The translations under genes were made by a program, and so were the position numbers. A DNA stretch of 64,000 nucleotides from Sorangium cellulosum So0157-2 (GTDB lineage: Bacteria > Myxococcota_A > Polyangia > Polyangiales > Polyangiaceae): NCBI RefSeq assembly GCF_000418325.1, contig NC_021658.1:7206001-7270000 (forward strand), in the 5' to 3' direction. Under the pieces are notes generated by a model. The model saw only the letters and a program-made list of their open reading frames with translations. It ran no database searches and was not told the origin of the DNA. Positions 17,153 through 28,361 of the stretch are shown here, piece by piece. The first letter of the stretch is position 1, and each line of letters begins with the position of its first letter.

Positions 17153-19537
17153 GTGTCCACGATACTGCAGAACAAGCTGCTGTTCATGCCGCCGCCGCTC
17201 GCGTCGGTGGCGAGCGTCTCACCGGCGATGAACGCGGTGATCATGCGGTGCCTCGATCCCGACCGAAACAACCGGTTCGAGAGCGCGACGAGCCTGCGCC
17301 AGGCGCTCGTCGAGACGCCCGAGGTGCTCGACGATCTGCGCCTGAGCATCGAGTTCAAGGCCCAGGACCGCGCGCACGACGCGCCTCGGCCTGCCGACGT
17401 CGCCTCCTTCGAAGCGACGCGCGCGCCGGTCGCCGAACCGACGCCGACGATGAAGCTCGGGGCAACGCTGGTCGTGGCGGTGGACGAGATCGTTCGCGCC
17501 GAGATCCGGGATGCTCTCCCGTTCGCCCCGCAATCTCGAGGCGATGCGCCACGGGTGACGATGGGCGCGGCGGGCGCGGCGGAGGCGGGGTCCGTGCCGG
17601 CGAAGATCCGTCACGCTCCGGCGCTGCGCTCCGCGGAAAAGCCCCTGCAGGTGGATCTCGTCAGCTACCTGGAGCAGGCCGGGCTCCGCGTCCGCTCGTC
17701 GGAGCGAGGGCTGATGCGGCTGGAGCGGCGGCCGGACGCGCGGCTCCCTGACGTGGATCTCGCGGCGATGCTGCTCGAAGACAGCGCCGGCGCCGAGGCG
17801 CCCCAGGCGACGATGGATACGCTCTCGTTCCAGAGGAAGGCCAGCCCGCTCTATGGACTGTCGGGCACCCAGGAACGTCCGGTCACCGTCTTCGCGGTGT
17901 TCCGCGGGCACCCGGGCGCGGGGATCTATCGGCAATGGCATGAGCTCCTGCAGACGAAGCACGTCCGGGTGCTCCCGCTCTCTCCCGGCGAGATCCGCGC
18001 CCACGTGCGGAGCGGACAGTCGGCGAAGCACGTGCTGTCCTTGCTGCAGCGGCCTTCGTCGAACGCGTTTCAGCTCGAAGGCCCCGTGGAACGGGAGGTG
18101 GATTTCTTCGGGAGCAGCAGGCTCCTCGGCGAGCTTGTCGCTAGGCTCGCCGGGAGCGGCCAGAGCTTCGGCGTCTTCGGCCTGAAGAAGTGGGGCACCA
18201 CGTCCTTTCTGCGACGGCTCCGCATGGAGCTGACCGACCGCGTCACCGCCTGGGTGGACGTCGCCAGCCTCTTCACCGTATCTGCCGCGGAGGTCTTGAG
18301 CGCGCTCTGCGAGGACCTGTCGAGAGAGCTCCGAAGGAAGGCGCCGGCCGCGCTCACGAGGAGCGTCGCCTCCCACGAGCGGCAAGACAGCCGAGCTGCC
18401 GCGGATACGCTTCGCAGCCTCGTGTGGTCGTGTCACGAGGCGTGCGTCGAAGGTCCTCCCATCTTCTTCCTGGACGGGATCGACGAGCTGAGCCGGAACC
18501 GAACCTCGGACGCGGACGACCTCAAGGTCCTCTTCCGCTCGCTCTACAGCCTCATGTCCCTCGACCCTCGGGCGATCCTCGTCTTTGCCGGGACAGAGGA
18601 CGATCTCTTGTCGAAGCAGGTCATCGGCGGCGGCGCGAAGCGCTTCGAGAACCCGTTCTGGACGCGCGTCAGCCGGTACTGTGCGCCGCTGTTCGACGAG
18701 CACGAGCTTGGCGAGTTCTTCCGCACGGCCGGGGCGCTCGCCGGGCTACATTTTACGCCGGAGGCGCTGGAGGCGGCGTATCGGCTCACCGGCGGGCAGA
18801 AGTACCTCTGCAGATTGCTTGGCAGCGAGCTGCACCAACGTCAGGCGTGTGCAACGGAGTGGAGGAGCCTGGACCGCGACGATGTGGAGGAGTGCGTCGG
18901 CTCGCTCATCGTGAAATGCAGCGAGTACTTCCACCGGCTGCTGCTCGAGGCGCCCCCGGGGACCCGGGAGCTATTGTGCCAGCTCGCGAGGGGCCCAGCG
19001 CGCGAGCGCGAGCTGCTGGGCCTGAACACCGGCAACCCCGCCATGCATCGGCTCCGCGCGCTCCAGTTCTCTGTCATGCACGGGCTCGCCAGGAAGGAGC
19101 TGCGTGGGCCCTATCGCCTGGCCATAGGGTTGATCGGCGAGTGGCTCCACTGGAGCTCGCCAGGGGACTCCAGAGGAGACTGGACAGAGCTCCGGCTCAA
19201 GGACGGCGGCGGTATGAACTGCGCGAGCGAAGGTGGGGAGCCACGCGAGCCAGCCCGCGCCGAAGGCGCTCTGCATCAGCATACGGAGACGCTGATGGGC
19301 GTCGGCCCCACCGCCGAGGAGAAGATCGAGCTTCGTCGGATGATCGTGGACAGGTTTCAGCCGAGCGAGCTGGAGCTCTTGGCCGACAACCTGGGCGTCG
19401 ACATCATGGCGGTGACGAGCATTCAGCGGCCTCTTCCCAATCAGGCCCTCGATCTCGTGCGGTGGGCGTCGCAGCATGGCCAGTTCGGCAAGCTGCGCGA
19501 GCTGGTGGAACATCATCGCTACGGCGGGCTCGACTGA
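17153..19537 (+). CDS. STAND-type ATPase with kinase remnant and C-terminal EAD-like domain
   Basis: The frame opens near 17117, with GTG at 17153 as first usable start. Residues 1-55 are the end of a kinase domain (subdomains X-XI, CLDPDRNNRFESA), so this was once fused to the upstream gene. A middle region (about 165-310) is unassigned. From 317 an ATPase follows: FFGSSRLLGEL, then FGLKKWGTTSFLRRL, where the P-loop Lys is Thr349. The Walker B motif IFFLDGIDEL (438-446) is intact, and a winged-helix-like region follows. STAND ATPases act as stress or phage sensors that recruit effectors. The last 75 residues (LRRMIVDRFQPSELELLADN to GQFGKLRELV) form an EAD-like adaptor resembling that of the SIR2 protein, suggesting homotypic pairing. 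The lost P-loop Lys questions ATP hydrolysis. Confidence 0.75.
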   Translation: MSTILQNKLLFMPPPLASVASVSPAMNAVIMRCLDPDRNNRFESATSLRQALVETPEVLDDLRLSIEFKAQDRAHDAPRPADVASFEATRAPVAEPTPTMKLGATLVVAVDEIVRAEIRDALPFAPQSRGDAPRVTMGAAGAAEAGSVPAKIRHAPALRSAEKPLQVDLVSYLEQAGLRVRSSERGLMRLERRPDARLPDVDLAAMLLEDSAGAEAPQATMDTLSFQRKASPLYGLSGTQERPVTVFAVFRGHPGAGIYRQWHELLQTKHVRVLPLSPGEIRAHVRSGQSAKHVLSLLQRPSSNAFQLEGPVEREVDFFGSSRLLGELVARLAGSGQSFGVFGLKKWGTTSFLRRLRMELTDRVTAWVDVASLFTVSAAEVLSALCEDLSRELRRKAPAALTRSVASHERQDSRAAADTLRSLVWSCHEACVEGPPIFFLDGIDELSRNRTSDADDLKVLFRSLYSLMSLDPRAILVFAGTEDDLLSKQVIGGGAKRFENPFWTRVSRYCAPLFDEHELGEFFRTAGALAGLHFTPEALEAAYRLTGGQKYLCRLLGSELHQRQACATEWRSLDRDDVEECVGSLIVKCSEYFHRLLLEAPPGTRELLCQLARGPARERELLGLNTGNPAMHRLRALQFSVMHGLARKELRGPYRLAIGLIGEWLHWSSPGDSRGDWTELRLKDGGGMNCASEGGEPREPARAEGALHQHTETLMGVGPTAEEKIELRRMIVDRFQPSELELLADNLGVDIMAVTSIQRPLPNQALDLVRWASQHGQFGKLRELVEHHRYGGLD

Positions 19538-19647
19538 CCTGGAGAGCCCAGCGCTCTGCGGCATCGCGCCCGTTCCCGCTGGGCGGCACCGTCGCACGCG
19601 ACAACGCATCGCGTTAATCCATCGCGGTGGCGCCATCTGCCCCCGCG

Positions 19648-19696
19648 CGAGGCGAGATCCCGGACGCCGGCTGAGCCGCGAAGGCCGCTTGCCCTC
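19648..19696 (+). repeat. 49-bp direct repeat, right copy (attR-like)
   Basis: Perfect copy of 14196-14244, 5452 bases away, in the same orientation. Here it is intergenic: upstream of it the GNAT reading frame does not continue, and 28 bases downstream the FAD-linked oxidase starts. Removing one copy and everything between would leave an intact GNAT gene directly in front of the oxidase gene. Confidence 0.93.
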
Positions 19697-19724
19697 GCAG
19701 CCACGCCGCAGTACCGAGCCGGCC

Positions 19725-21131
<1,407 letters not shown>

Positions 21132-21314
21132 GCGCGCCGCCAGGCCCGCTCGGCCGAAGGCCTCCGGCGTGAGGGGCAGACGAGCTCCGACCCGGACACA
21201 AGCCGCCGTCTCTGCCCCTCTCCCGATCCCCTCACCCACCTGCCAGAACAACCGCTCTCGCGAGCTCAGCGTCGCGCCCGGGCGCCCGCGCGGTCATACT
21301 CCCCGCCGAGACGC

Positions 21315-23261
21315 ATGGGACTGCTCGACTGGCTCCGGCGACGGCGTAGTCTTCCGGCATCGACAGGTGCGTTGGCGCCTCGCGCGGAATCGCCGGCGCC
21401 TCGCGCGGACGGCCCTGGGACGGCGACAGAGGGCTCGACCCACGCGGAGGCGACGGCGCCCTCCACGCCTTCGCGGAGGCGGTCGTGGCTGGTCCAGGGC
21501 TACCGGGTCGAGGCCGATCTCGCGCATCAGACGCTCTGCCTCTCCATTCCGGCCGAGGGAGACAAGGACGAGGACGAGGACGAGCCCGAGCTCTTCGCCA
21601 CGCTCCGGGACGCCCCGCTGACCTCGCGCATGGTCTCGGCGGCGCTGCTCGCGCACAAGGCCAAGCAGTTCGACGACGGCCTGGTCGCGGCGGTGGAGCT
21701 CGCCGCGCAGCAGGGCGCGGGGCGCCTGCGCGGCAAGGCCTACCTCATCGAGACCTGGCTCGCCGCCCTCCCCCACGGCGCGCCGGCGATCCCGGCCGCG
21801 CTGCTGCTCTGCGCGGCGCGGCTCGGCGGGGCGGCCAGGGACGTTCCGCCCGCGCTCGCGGCCGAGGTCGCGCGCGTGCGCGGCGAGTTCCTCGCGGACG
21901 AGCGCCGCTCGAAGCCGCTCGGGATCTACACGTGGAGCGAGCCGCTCCGGCGCGTCTTCCAGCAGGACCGGCTGCTGCAGACGCCGCTCGACGAGCCCGG
22001 CCAGGTCGAGGCGCTCGCCCGCGCCCTGCGCGACGAGGCGGCCGCGCGGACCACGTACGAGGGCGCGCTCGCCCTGGCGTCGCGGCTCACGGGCCCGCCG
22101 GACACGCCCGACCTCACGCCCGTGCTCCGCTCGCTCGATCGCGGCCAGGTCGAGGTCGGTCGCGCCCACGCGATCTTCCCGCCGTCGCGCTCCGTCGAGG
22201 CCGAGCTGGCGAACAAGCTCTTCGAGGGCCGCCCGATCCCGGAGGGGTTCGACCTGATCGGCGAGCTCGTGGCGCGCATCCGCGACGGCCGCGTGGATCT
22301 CCGGCCCACCGAGGGCTCCGGCTGGTACGACTACCAGACCTGGTCGCTCGAGCCGCTCGTCGCGCCGGAGCGCGCGCCCGAGGCGGCGCGCGTGTCGCTC
22401 GATCGCCGGTACCGCGAGCACCTCTTGGCGCTGTTCAAGGGCGCCCTCGCGCTCGCGCGCGAGACGCACGTCAAGCAGCTCGCGGTGCCCGCGCCGAGCT
22501 GCGCCCCGCCGTTCCCGCGCCCCCGGCCGCGCGTCGAGATCGACGTCCTGCCGGAGCTCGCCGCCGAGCCCACGGTCTCGTATTTCCTCCGCCGCTCGCT
22601 CGGGTACCGCTTCGTCCGGAAGGCGCTCGAGGGCGCGTTCGGCGCCGACGCGCTGGCGCGCCTCGAGCGCCTCACGCCCGAGGGGCCGGTCGAGCTCCCG
22701 CTCTCCGAGGAGCTCGCCCGGATCGAGGGGCTGCTCTTCGGCGCGGCCGCCGCCACGGCGAGCGATCTCGGGATGTCGCTCGACGAGGCCATGGATCCGG
22801 CGTTCCGCGCGGCCTGCGCGCTCGTGGGCCTCCTGCCGGACCAGGACGGCGCGCTCGGGTCGGGGCGCGGGCGCGAGCACGACGTCGAGGCGTTCCGGCG
22901 CTTTCGCGCGCAGGACGACCCCGACCTCGGGCGGGACGCCCGGATGATGGTGCCCGTTTTCTACGACCGCGATCGCCGGAAGACGAAGGTCTGGGTCTTC
23001 CTGGGGTGGAGCGCGGAGCGCGTGCTGGTGTCCTTTCAGCAGCCGCCGCTCGTGCGGGTCTTCGCGCCGGACGGACGCGAGGCGTCGCCGCCCGAGGTGG
23101 AGGTGCGGTATGGCGCGCTCACGCACGACGTGCCGTATCCGGTGGTGGCGGAGCTCTACGTCGATCGGCTGCTCGATCGCGACGAGCTCCGGGCGCTCTG
23201 CGATCGTCGCCGCGGCCGGCGCGCGATCCTGGCGGCGCTCCGGGGCGGCGGCCCTTCGTGA
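21315..23261 (+). CDS. Uncharacterised 648-residue protein
   Basis: I do not recognise a family. Starting MGLLDWLRRRR, it has an Ala/Pro/Ser-rich, probably disordered segment to about residue 55. A compact alpha/beta-looking protein follows without signal peptide or membrane segments. An acidic run (DKDEDEDEPEL) sits near residue 85. The region around 350-480 is rich in Arg/Glu/Leu helices. Near the C-terminus, MMVPVFYDRDRRKTKVWVFLGWSAERVLVSF looks like beta strands of a small conserved module. Codon bias (GC at third positions) is strong through the whole length, which supports it as real. It stands alone in the same direction as its neighbours, with 180 bases before it and 130 after. Confidence 0.75.
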   Translation: MGLLDWLRRRRSLPASTGALAPRAESPAPRADGPGTATEGSTHAEATAPSTPSRRRSWLVQGYRVEADLAHQTLCLSIPAEGDKDEDEDEPELFATLRDAPLTSRMVSAALLAHKAKQFDDGLVAAVELAAQQGAGRLRGKAYLIETWLAALPHGAPAIPAALLLCAARLGGAARDVPPALAAEVARVRGEFLADERRSKPLGIYTWSEPLRRVFQQDRLLQTPLDEPGQVEALARALRDEAAARTTYEGALALASRLTGPPDTPDLTPVLRSLDRGQVEVGRAHAIFPPSRSVEAELANKLFEGRPIPEGFDLIGELVARIRDGRVDLRPTEGSGWYDYQTWSLEPLVAPERAPEAARVSLDRRYREHLLALFKGALALARETHVKQLAVPAPSCAPPFPRPRPRVEIDVLPELAAEPTVSYFLRRSLGYRFVRKALEGAFGADALARLERLTPEGPVELPLSEELARIEGLLFGAAAATASDLGMSLDEAMDPAFRAACALVGLLPDQDGALGSGRGREHDVEAFRRFRAQDDPDLGRDARMMVPVFYDRDRRKTKVWVFLGWSAERVLVSFQQPPLVRVFAPDGREASPPEVEVRYGALTHDVPYPVVAELYVDRLLDRDELRALCDRRRGRRAILAALRGGGPS

Positions 23262-23392
23262 TAGAACCGCGGCCTCGCTCGACGGGGGGCGCTCGCCCTC
23301 CCGGAGCCTCGAGCGGCCTCCAGCGCCGTGCCAACAACCAGCCGTCCAGCGCGCGATCGGCCCCCGCGGCCGTCCTGAAGAAAGGGGAGACG

Positions 23393-24265
<873 letters not shown>

Positions 24266-24414
24266 AGCCTGCGCGTCAGCGCGGCGGCGGCGCCGCGCTG
24301 GCGTCGTCGTCGCGCGCGCGGCGCGCCAGCCCGCGGAGCGGCGTCGAAGCGCCTTTTCGTCGCCATGGACCCGTTTGACACGGCGGAGCGGCCGATCGAA
24401 CCTGCCGGGCGATC

Positions 24415-25656
24415 ATGCTCCGCCGCATCCCTGATCGGAATATCTGGCTCATCTACGGCGCTATCTTCCTTCTCGGCCTCGCCTACGGCATCGCCATCTC
24501 CCTCACGGCGGTCTTCCTGAACGAGCGCGGGTTCACCAAGACCGACATCGGGCTGCTCGCGTCGTGCTTCGCGCTCGGCATCGTCCTGCTCTCGCTGCCG
24601 ATGGACACGCTCATCCGCCGGTTCTCGGCCAAGACCACGCTGGTGCTCTCGCTGGCCGGGTACGCGGCCGCGATCGGCGCCTTCCCGCTCCTGCCGGGCT
24701 TCGCGGCGATCGCCGCGGTGCGCTTCATCGACGGGGCTTGCTCGGTCGGGATCTGGGTGAGCTGCGAGACGATCCTGCTGGCCCGCTCGGACAAGGACAA
24801 CAAGGCGTTCATCACGAGCATCTACGCGATCTCGATGGCGCTCGGCTACGTCCTCGGTCCGCTCTGCGCGCCGACCATCCTCGCGCTCTCCTCGATGCGC
24901 GCGGCGTTCCTCCTCTCCTGCGTCATCTCGCTGATCGCGGCGGTCCTCGTGTTCGCGCGCCTCGACCGCGACCTGCCGGGCATCTCCGAGGCGCACGGGG
25001 AGCCCGACGCGGCGGCCGGCGCGGGGTCCTCGGCGTCCTCGGCGTCCTCGGCGTCCTCGGCGTCGATCTTGTGGCGCATCAAGACCGCGTGCTTCGCGAC
25101 CTTCGCCTACGGCTATTTCCAGGCCTCGGTCGTGCTGTTCCTCCCGCTCTACCTGATGGCGTCGAAGGGGGTGACGCGCGATCAGACGATCCAGATCCCC
25201 GCCTACTTCGCGGCCGGCATGCTCGCCTTCACCAACGTCTTCGGCCGGCTCGGCGACCGCCGCGGCCACCTGTCCCTGATGCGCGCGCTCGGCGCCATCG
25301 GCACGCTGATGATCCTCGGCTTCGTGTACCTCGATCGGTACGACGTGATGTGCGCGGCGGTGCTCGTCGCCGGGGCGACGCTCGCGTCGATCTCGCCGCT
25401 CAGCCTCGCGCTCCAGGGCGTCGTCACCGCGCCGCGCGACTACAGCCGCGCGAACTCGATCTACAACGTCTTCTACGCCGCCGGGATGCTCCTCGGCCCC
25501 CCGGTGTCGAGCGCCATCTACGAGGCCTCGGGCGGCGTCGCGATGCTCTACCACCTCGCGGCGCTGTGGGCCGCGTTCGTCGCCTTCGCCTTCGTCTTCG
25601 CCGGGGACGATCCGGCGTCGCGGCGCGCGCGGGGCCGGGTCGAGGCCCCGGCCTGA
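24415..25656 (+). CDS. MFS transporter, 12-TM
   Basis: A 413-residue membrane protein with about twelve hydrophobic segments in two halves. The MFS loop motif occurs in degenerate form as DTLIRRFSAK between TM2 and TM3 and better preserved as GRLGDRRGHLSLM in the second half. The central cytoplasmic loop (about 185-217) contains the low-complexity SSASSASSASSAS, encoded by four 9-base repeats. Its substrate is unknown; small-molecule or drug export, or sugar transport, are possible. The start ATG follows CGATC without a strong ribosome site. It converges with serA, and paired hairpins lie between. Confidence 0.87.
   Translation: MLRRIPDRNIWLIYGAIFLLGLAYGIAISLTAVFLNERGFTKTDIGLLASCFALGIVLLSLPMDTLIRRFSAKTTLVLSLAGYAAAIGAFPLLPGFAAIAAVRFIDGACSVGIWVSCETILLARSDKDNKAFITSIYAISMALGYVLGPLCAPTILALSSMRAAFLLSCVISLIAAVLVFARLDRDLPGISEAHGEPDAAAGAGSSASSASSASSASILWRIKTACFATFAYGYFQASVVLFLPLYLMASKGVTRDQTIQIPAYFAAGMLAFTNVFGRLGDRRGHLSLMRALGAIGTLMILGFVYLDRYDVMCAAVLVAGATLASISPLSLALQGVVTAPRDYSRANSIYNVFYAAGMLLGPPVSSAIYEASGGVAMLYHLAALWAAFVAFAFVFAGDDPASRRARGRVEAPA
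25026..25061 (+). repeat. Four tandem 9-bp repeats in MFS loop
   Basis: Four copies of GTCCTCGGC encode part of the Ser/Ser/Ala repeats in the cytoplasmic loop between the two MFS halves. Copy-number changes would stay in frame. Confidence 0.9.
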
Positions 25657-25657
25657 A

Positions 25658-25679
25658 GGGGATCGCCTTCGCGATCCCC
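25658..25679. terminator. Bidirectional terminator-like hairpin between MFS and serA
   Basis: A perfect 9-bp stem (GGGGATCGC / GCGATCCCC) with a CTTC tetraloop begins two bases after the MFS stop, in a convergent intergenic region. There is no U-run, which is common in high-GC genomes. Confidence 0.7.
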
Positions 25680-25696
25680 CCATCGACTCAGCCGCA

Positions 25697-25725
25697 GGCC
25701 GCGGGCGGCCGGGCAGCCCGCGGCC
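25697..25725. terminator. Second hairpin between MFS and serA
   Basis: A 10-bp perfect stem (GGCCGCGGGC / GCCCGCGGCC) with a nine-base loop, 15 bases from the serA stop. Probably the serA terminator. Confidence 0.6.
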
Positions 25726-25740
25726 GCGCCCCGCCGCTCC

Positions 25741-27000
25741 TCAGTAAAGAACGCGCGTCCGGAGGCTGGTCTCCAGCGCCCCGATCCGCCGGCTCACCTC
25801 GGCCGACACGTCCTGCGACAGGTCCATGATGAGGTACCCGATGTTCGCGTCCGTCGACAGCACCTGGCTGTCGATGTTGGCGTTCACGTCCGACACGATC
25901 CGGTTCACGTCGCGGAGCACGCCCGGCACGTTGCGGTGGACGTTGAGGATGCGGTGCGTGCCCTTGAGCGGCGGCAGCTCCACGTTCGGGAAGTTCACCG
26001 CGCCCGTCGTCGCCCCCGTGGTCGCGAACTGCGTCAGCGCGCGCGACACCTCGCGGCCGATGGCCTCCTGCGCCTCCTCGGTCGAGCCGCCGATGTGCGG
26101 CGTCAGGATCACGTTCGGCAGCCGCTGCAGCTCCGTGTGGAAGCCGTCCGAGTTCGACTCCGGCTCCTCCGGGTAGACGTCGATCGCCGCGCCCGCGAGG
26201 TGCCCGCTCTTCAGCGCCTCGGCCAGCGCCGGGATCACCACGACCGAGCCGCGGCTCGCGTTGAGCAGGTACGAGCCCTTGCGCATGTGCGCGAGCTCGG
26301 CCGCGCCGATCATGTTGCGCGTCTCCGGCGTCGCCGGCACGTGGAGCGACACGTAATCCGCCTCCGCGAGCAGCGCCTCCAGCGTCGGCAGCGGGCGGTT
26401 GTTGCCCATCGGGAGCTTCTGGGCGATGTCGTAGTAGACGACCCGCATCCCCATCGCCTCGGCGAGCACGCCGAGCTGCTGGCCGATGTGGCCGTAGCCG
26501 ATGAGGCCGATCGTCTTGCCGCGGACCTCGTAGCAGGCCTTCGAGACCTTCTTCCACGTGCCGGCGTGCACCTCGCGCGACCGGTCGCCGAGCTGCCGGG
26601 CGAGCATGACGCACTCGGCGATGATCAGCTCGGCGACGCTGCGCGTGTTGCTGAACGGCGCGTTGAACACCGGCACCCCACTGCGGTTCGCCGCGTCGAG
26701 GTCGACCTGGTTCGTGCCGATGCAGAAGCAGCCGATGGAGAGCAGCTTGGGGGCCTTCTCCAGGACGCGCGCGGTGACGTGCGTCTTGCTCCGGATGCCG
26801 AGCATGTCCACGCCCTCGAGCGCGGCGATGAGCTCGTCCTCCTTCAGCGCGGCGCTACGCGTCTCGATCTCGAACGACCGCGATCGAAAGAGCTCGTGGG
26901 CGCTCTGGTGGATGTTCTCGAGCAGGAGCACCTTGACGGGCTCCTTCGCGGCCGGGGGGGTGGTCTGAAGTTTCGTCGAAGTTGGCATCATGGGCTTCAT
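25741..27000 (-). CDS. serA: D-3-phosphoglycerate dehydrogenase
   Basis: A 419-residue NAD-dependent dehydrogenase catalysing the first step of serine synthesis, 3-phosphoglycerate to phosphohydroxypyruvate. The substrate domain includes LGIRSKTHVT and GTNQVDLDAA. The Rossmann motif is TIGLIGYGHIGQQLG, and NASRGSVVV gives the catalytic Arg. DVYPEEPES with the Glu and LTPHIGGSTEEAQ with the catalytic His complete the D-2-hydroxyacid dehydrogenase set. A C-terminal ACT domain (about 345-419, HRNVPGVLRDVNRIVS) is the serine feedback site, as in the E. coli-type enzyme of 410 residues. GAGGTGG lies about eleven bases before the ATG. It is divergent from the HtrA-like gene with 178 bases between. 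Confidence 0.93.
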   Translation of the reverse strand: MKPMMPTSTKLQTTPPAAKEPVKVLLLENIHQSAHELFRSRSFEIETRSAALKEDELIAALEGVDMLGIRSKTHVTARVLEKAPKLLSIGCFCIGTNQVDLDAANRSGVPVFNAPFSNTRSVAELIIAECVMLARQLGDRSREVHAGTWKKVSKACYEVRGKTIGLIGYGHIGQQLGVLAEAMGMRVVYYDIAQKLPMGNNRPLPTLEALLAEADYVSLHVPATPETRNMIGAAELAHMRKGSYLLNASRGSVVVIPALAEALKSGHLAGAAIDVYPEEPESNSDGFHTELQRLPNVILTPHIGGSTEEAQEAIGREVSRALTQFATTGATTGAVNFPNVELPPLKGTHRILNVHRNVPGVLRDVNRIVSDVNANIDSQVLSTDANIGYLIMDLSQDVSAEVSRRIGALETSLRTRVLY

Positions 27001-27178
27001 CCGTCAGGGCCACCTCTACCGCAACTTGGCCGGTTTGCATCTCGGATCCGATCCTCTCCTCCGCCGACGCGGAGGGACGTCCGTCCGCGCATCCGTTGCG
27101 CGCGGCAGACCGCCGCACCTGCCGGCGACGCGCGCCGCGGGGGAGACGCCTTGCCGAGGTCAGGCTAGATTGCGCCGC

Positions 27179-28351
27179 ATGCGCCACCGCAGACTCGCTC
27201 GACTCCCCGCCTTCCTCGCCGTCGCCGCGCTCGCCGCCGCCCCTGGATGCAAGGGGAAGCCCAGCCCCGGCGCCCCGTCGCAGAGCGCCACGACGGCCCC
27301 CGACGCGCCCGCCGCGCCGGCGACCTCGGCGACGCTCCAGACGATGCCGCCGCCGGTCACGCCGCCGTCGAAGAACGCGCTCATCGAGGACGAACGCAAC
27401 ACGATCTCCGTGTTCCGCGAGGTCGCGCCCGCGACGGTGTTCGTGACGCAGCGCCGCCTCGTCGTGGACCGCTTCTGGGGCACCGCGGTCGAGGTGCCCG
27501 CCGGCTCGGGCACGGGCTTCGTCTGGGACGCGGACGGGCACATCGTCACGAACTTCCACGTCGTGGACAACGCGCAGTCGCTCGTCGTCCAGCTCCAGGG
27601 GGAGAAGACGTTCCCGGCGAAGCTCGTCGGCGTCGAGCCGCGCAAGGACATCGCCGTGCTCAAGATCGACGCGCCCAAGGAGATGCTCAAGCCGATCCAG
27701 GTCGCGCCCCTGCGCGAGCCGCTCGAGGTCGGGCAGAAGGCGATCGCCATCGGCAACCCGTTCGGCCTCGATCACACCCTGACGACCGGCATCATCAGCG
27801 CGCTCGGGCGCCAGGTCGAGGGCGCGGGCGGCGTGACCATCCGCGACATGATCCAGACCGACGCCGCCATCAACCCCGGCAACTCCGGCGGCCCGCTGCT
27901 CGACTCGAGCGGGCACCTCATCGGGATGAACACGATGATCTTCTCGAAGAGCGGCACCTCCGCCGGCATCGGCTTCGCCGTGCCGTCGACGACGATCGCG
28001 CGGGTGGTCCCGCAGATCATCAGGACCGGCAAGGCCGAGACGGTCGGCCTCGGCATCCAGCTCGACCCGGCCCGCCGCCTGGAGCGGCGCAACGGCATCC
28101 GCGGCGTCATCGTGATGGGCATCGTCCCCGGCGGCCCCGCCGAGAAGGCGGGCCTGCGCGGCCTCTCCGAGGGCGACCGCGGGCTCACGCTGGGCGACGT
28201 GATCGTCGGGATCGACGGCGCGCCGGTCGCCGACTACGACGCGCTCTACAACGCCCTCGACGGCAAGAAGCCGGGCGAGAAGGTGAAGGTCGACCTGCTC
28301 CGCGGCGGCCAGAAGACCACCGTCGAGGTCCAGGTCGAGCTCCTCAGCTGA
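27179..28351 (+). CDS. Trypsin-like serine protease with PDZ domain (HtrA/DegP family)
   Basis: A 390-residue envelope protease. The N-terminus is a lipoprotein-like signal (AAAPGC, Cys24) followed by a Pro/Ala/Ser linker. The trypsin fold has GSGTGFVWD, the catalytic His127 in VTNFHVVD, Asp157 in RKDIAVL and Ser236 in INPGNSGGPLLD. A C-terminal PDZ domain (about 295-385) follows, with GIVPGGPAEKAGL and the ligand-binding groove. HtrA proteins degrade or refold damaged envelope proteins. One PDZ domain and lipid anchoring point to a DegS-like or periplasmic quality-control role (inference). The longer frame starting upstream is rejected, because that sequence has no signal peptide and overlaps the serA regulatory region. 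Confidence 0.92.
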   Translation: MRHRRLARLPAFLAVAALAAAPGCKGKPSPGAPSQSATTAPDAPAAPATSATLQTMPPPVTPPSKNALIEDERNTISVFREVAPATVFVTQRRLVVDRFWGTAVEVPAGSGTGFVWDADGHIVTNFHVVDNAQSLVVQLQGEKTFPAKLVGVEPRKDIAVLKIDAPKEMLKPIQVAPLREPLEVGQKAIAIGNPFGLDHTLTTGIISALGRQVEGAGGVTIRDMIQTDAAINPGNSGGPLLDSSGHLIGMNTMIFSKSGTSAGIGFAVPSTTIARVVPQIIRTGKAETVGLGIQLDPARRLERRNGIRGVIVMGIVPGGPAEKAGLRGLSEGDRGLTLGDVIVGIDGAPVADYDALYNALDGKKPGEKVKVDLLRGGQKTTVEVQVELLS

Positions 28352-28361
28352 GCGGCCGCCC

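Noticed and set aside
14196..19696. Insertion sequence or transposon with 49-bp terminal repeats
   Set aside because: The repeats are direct rather than inverted, include a gene's coding 3' end, and no transposase is present.
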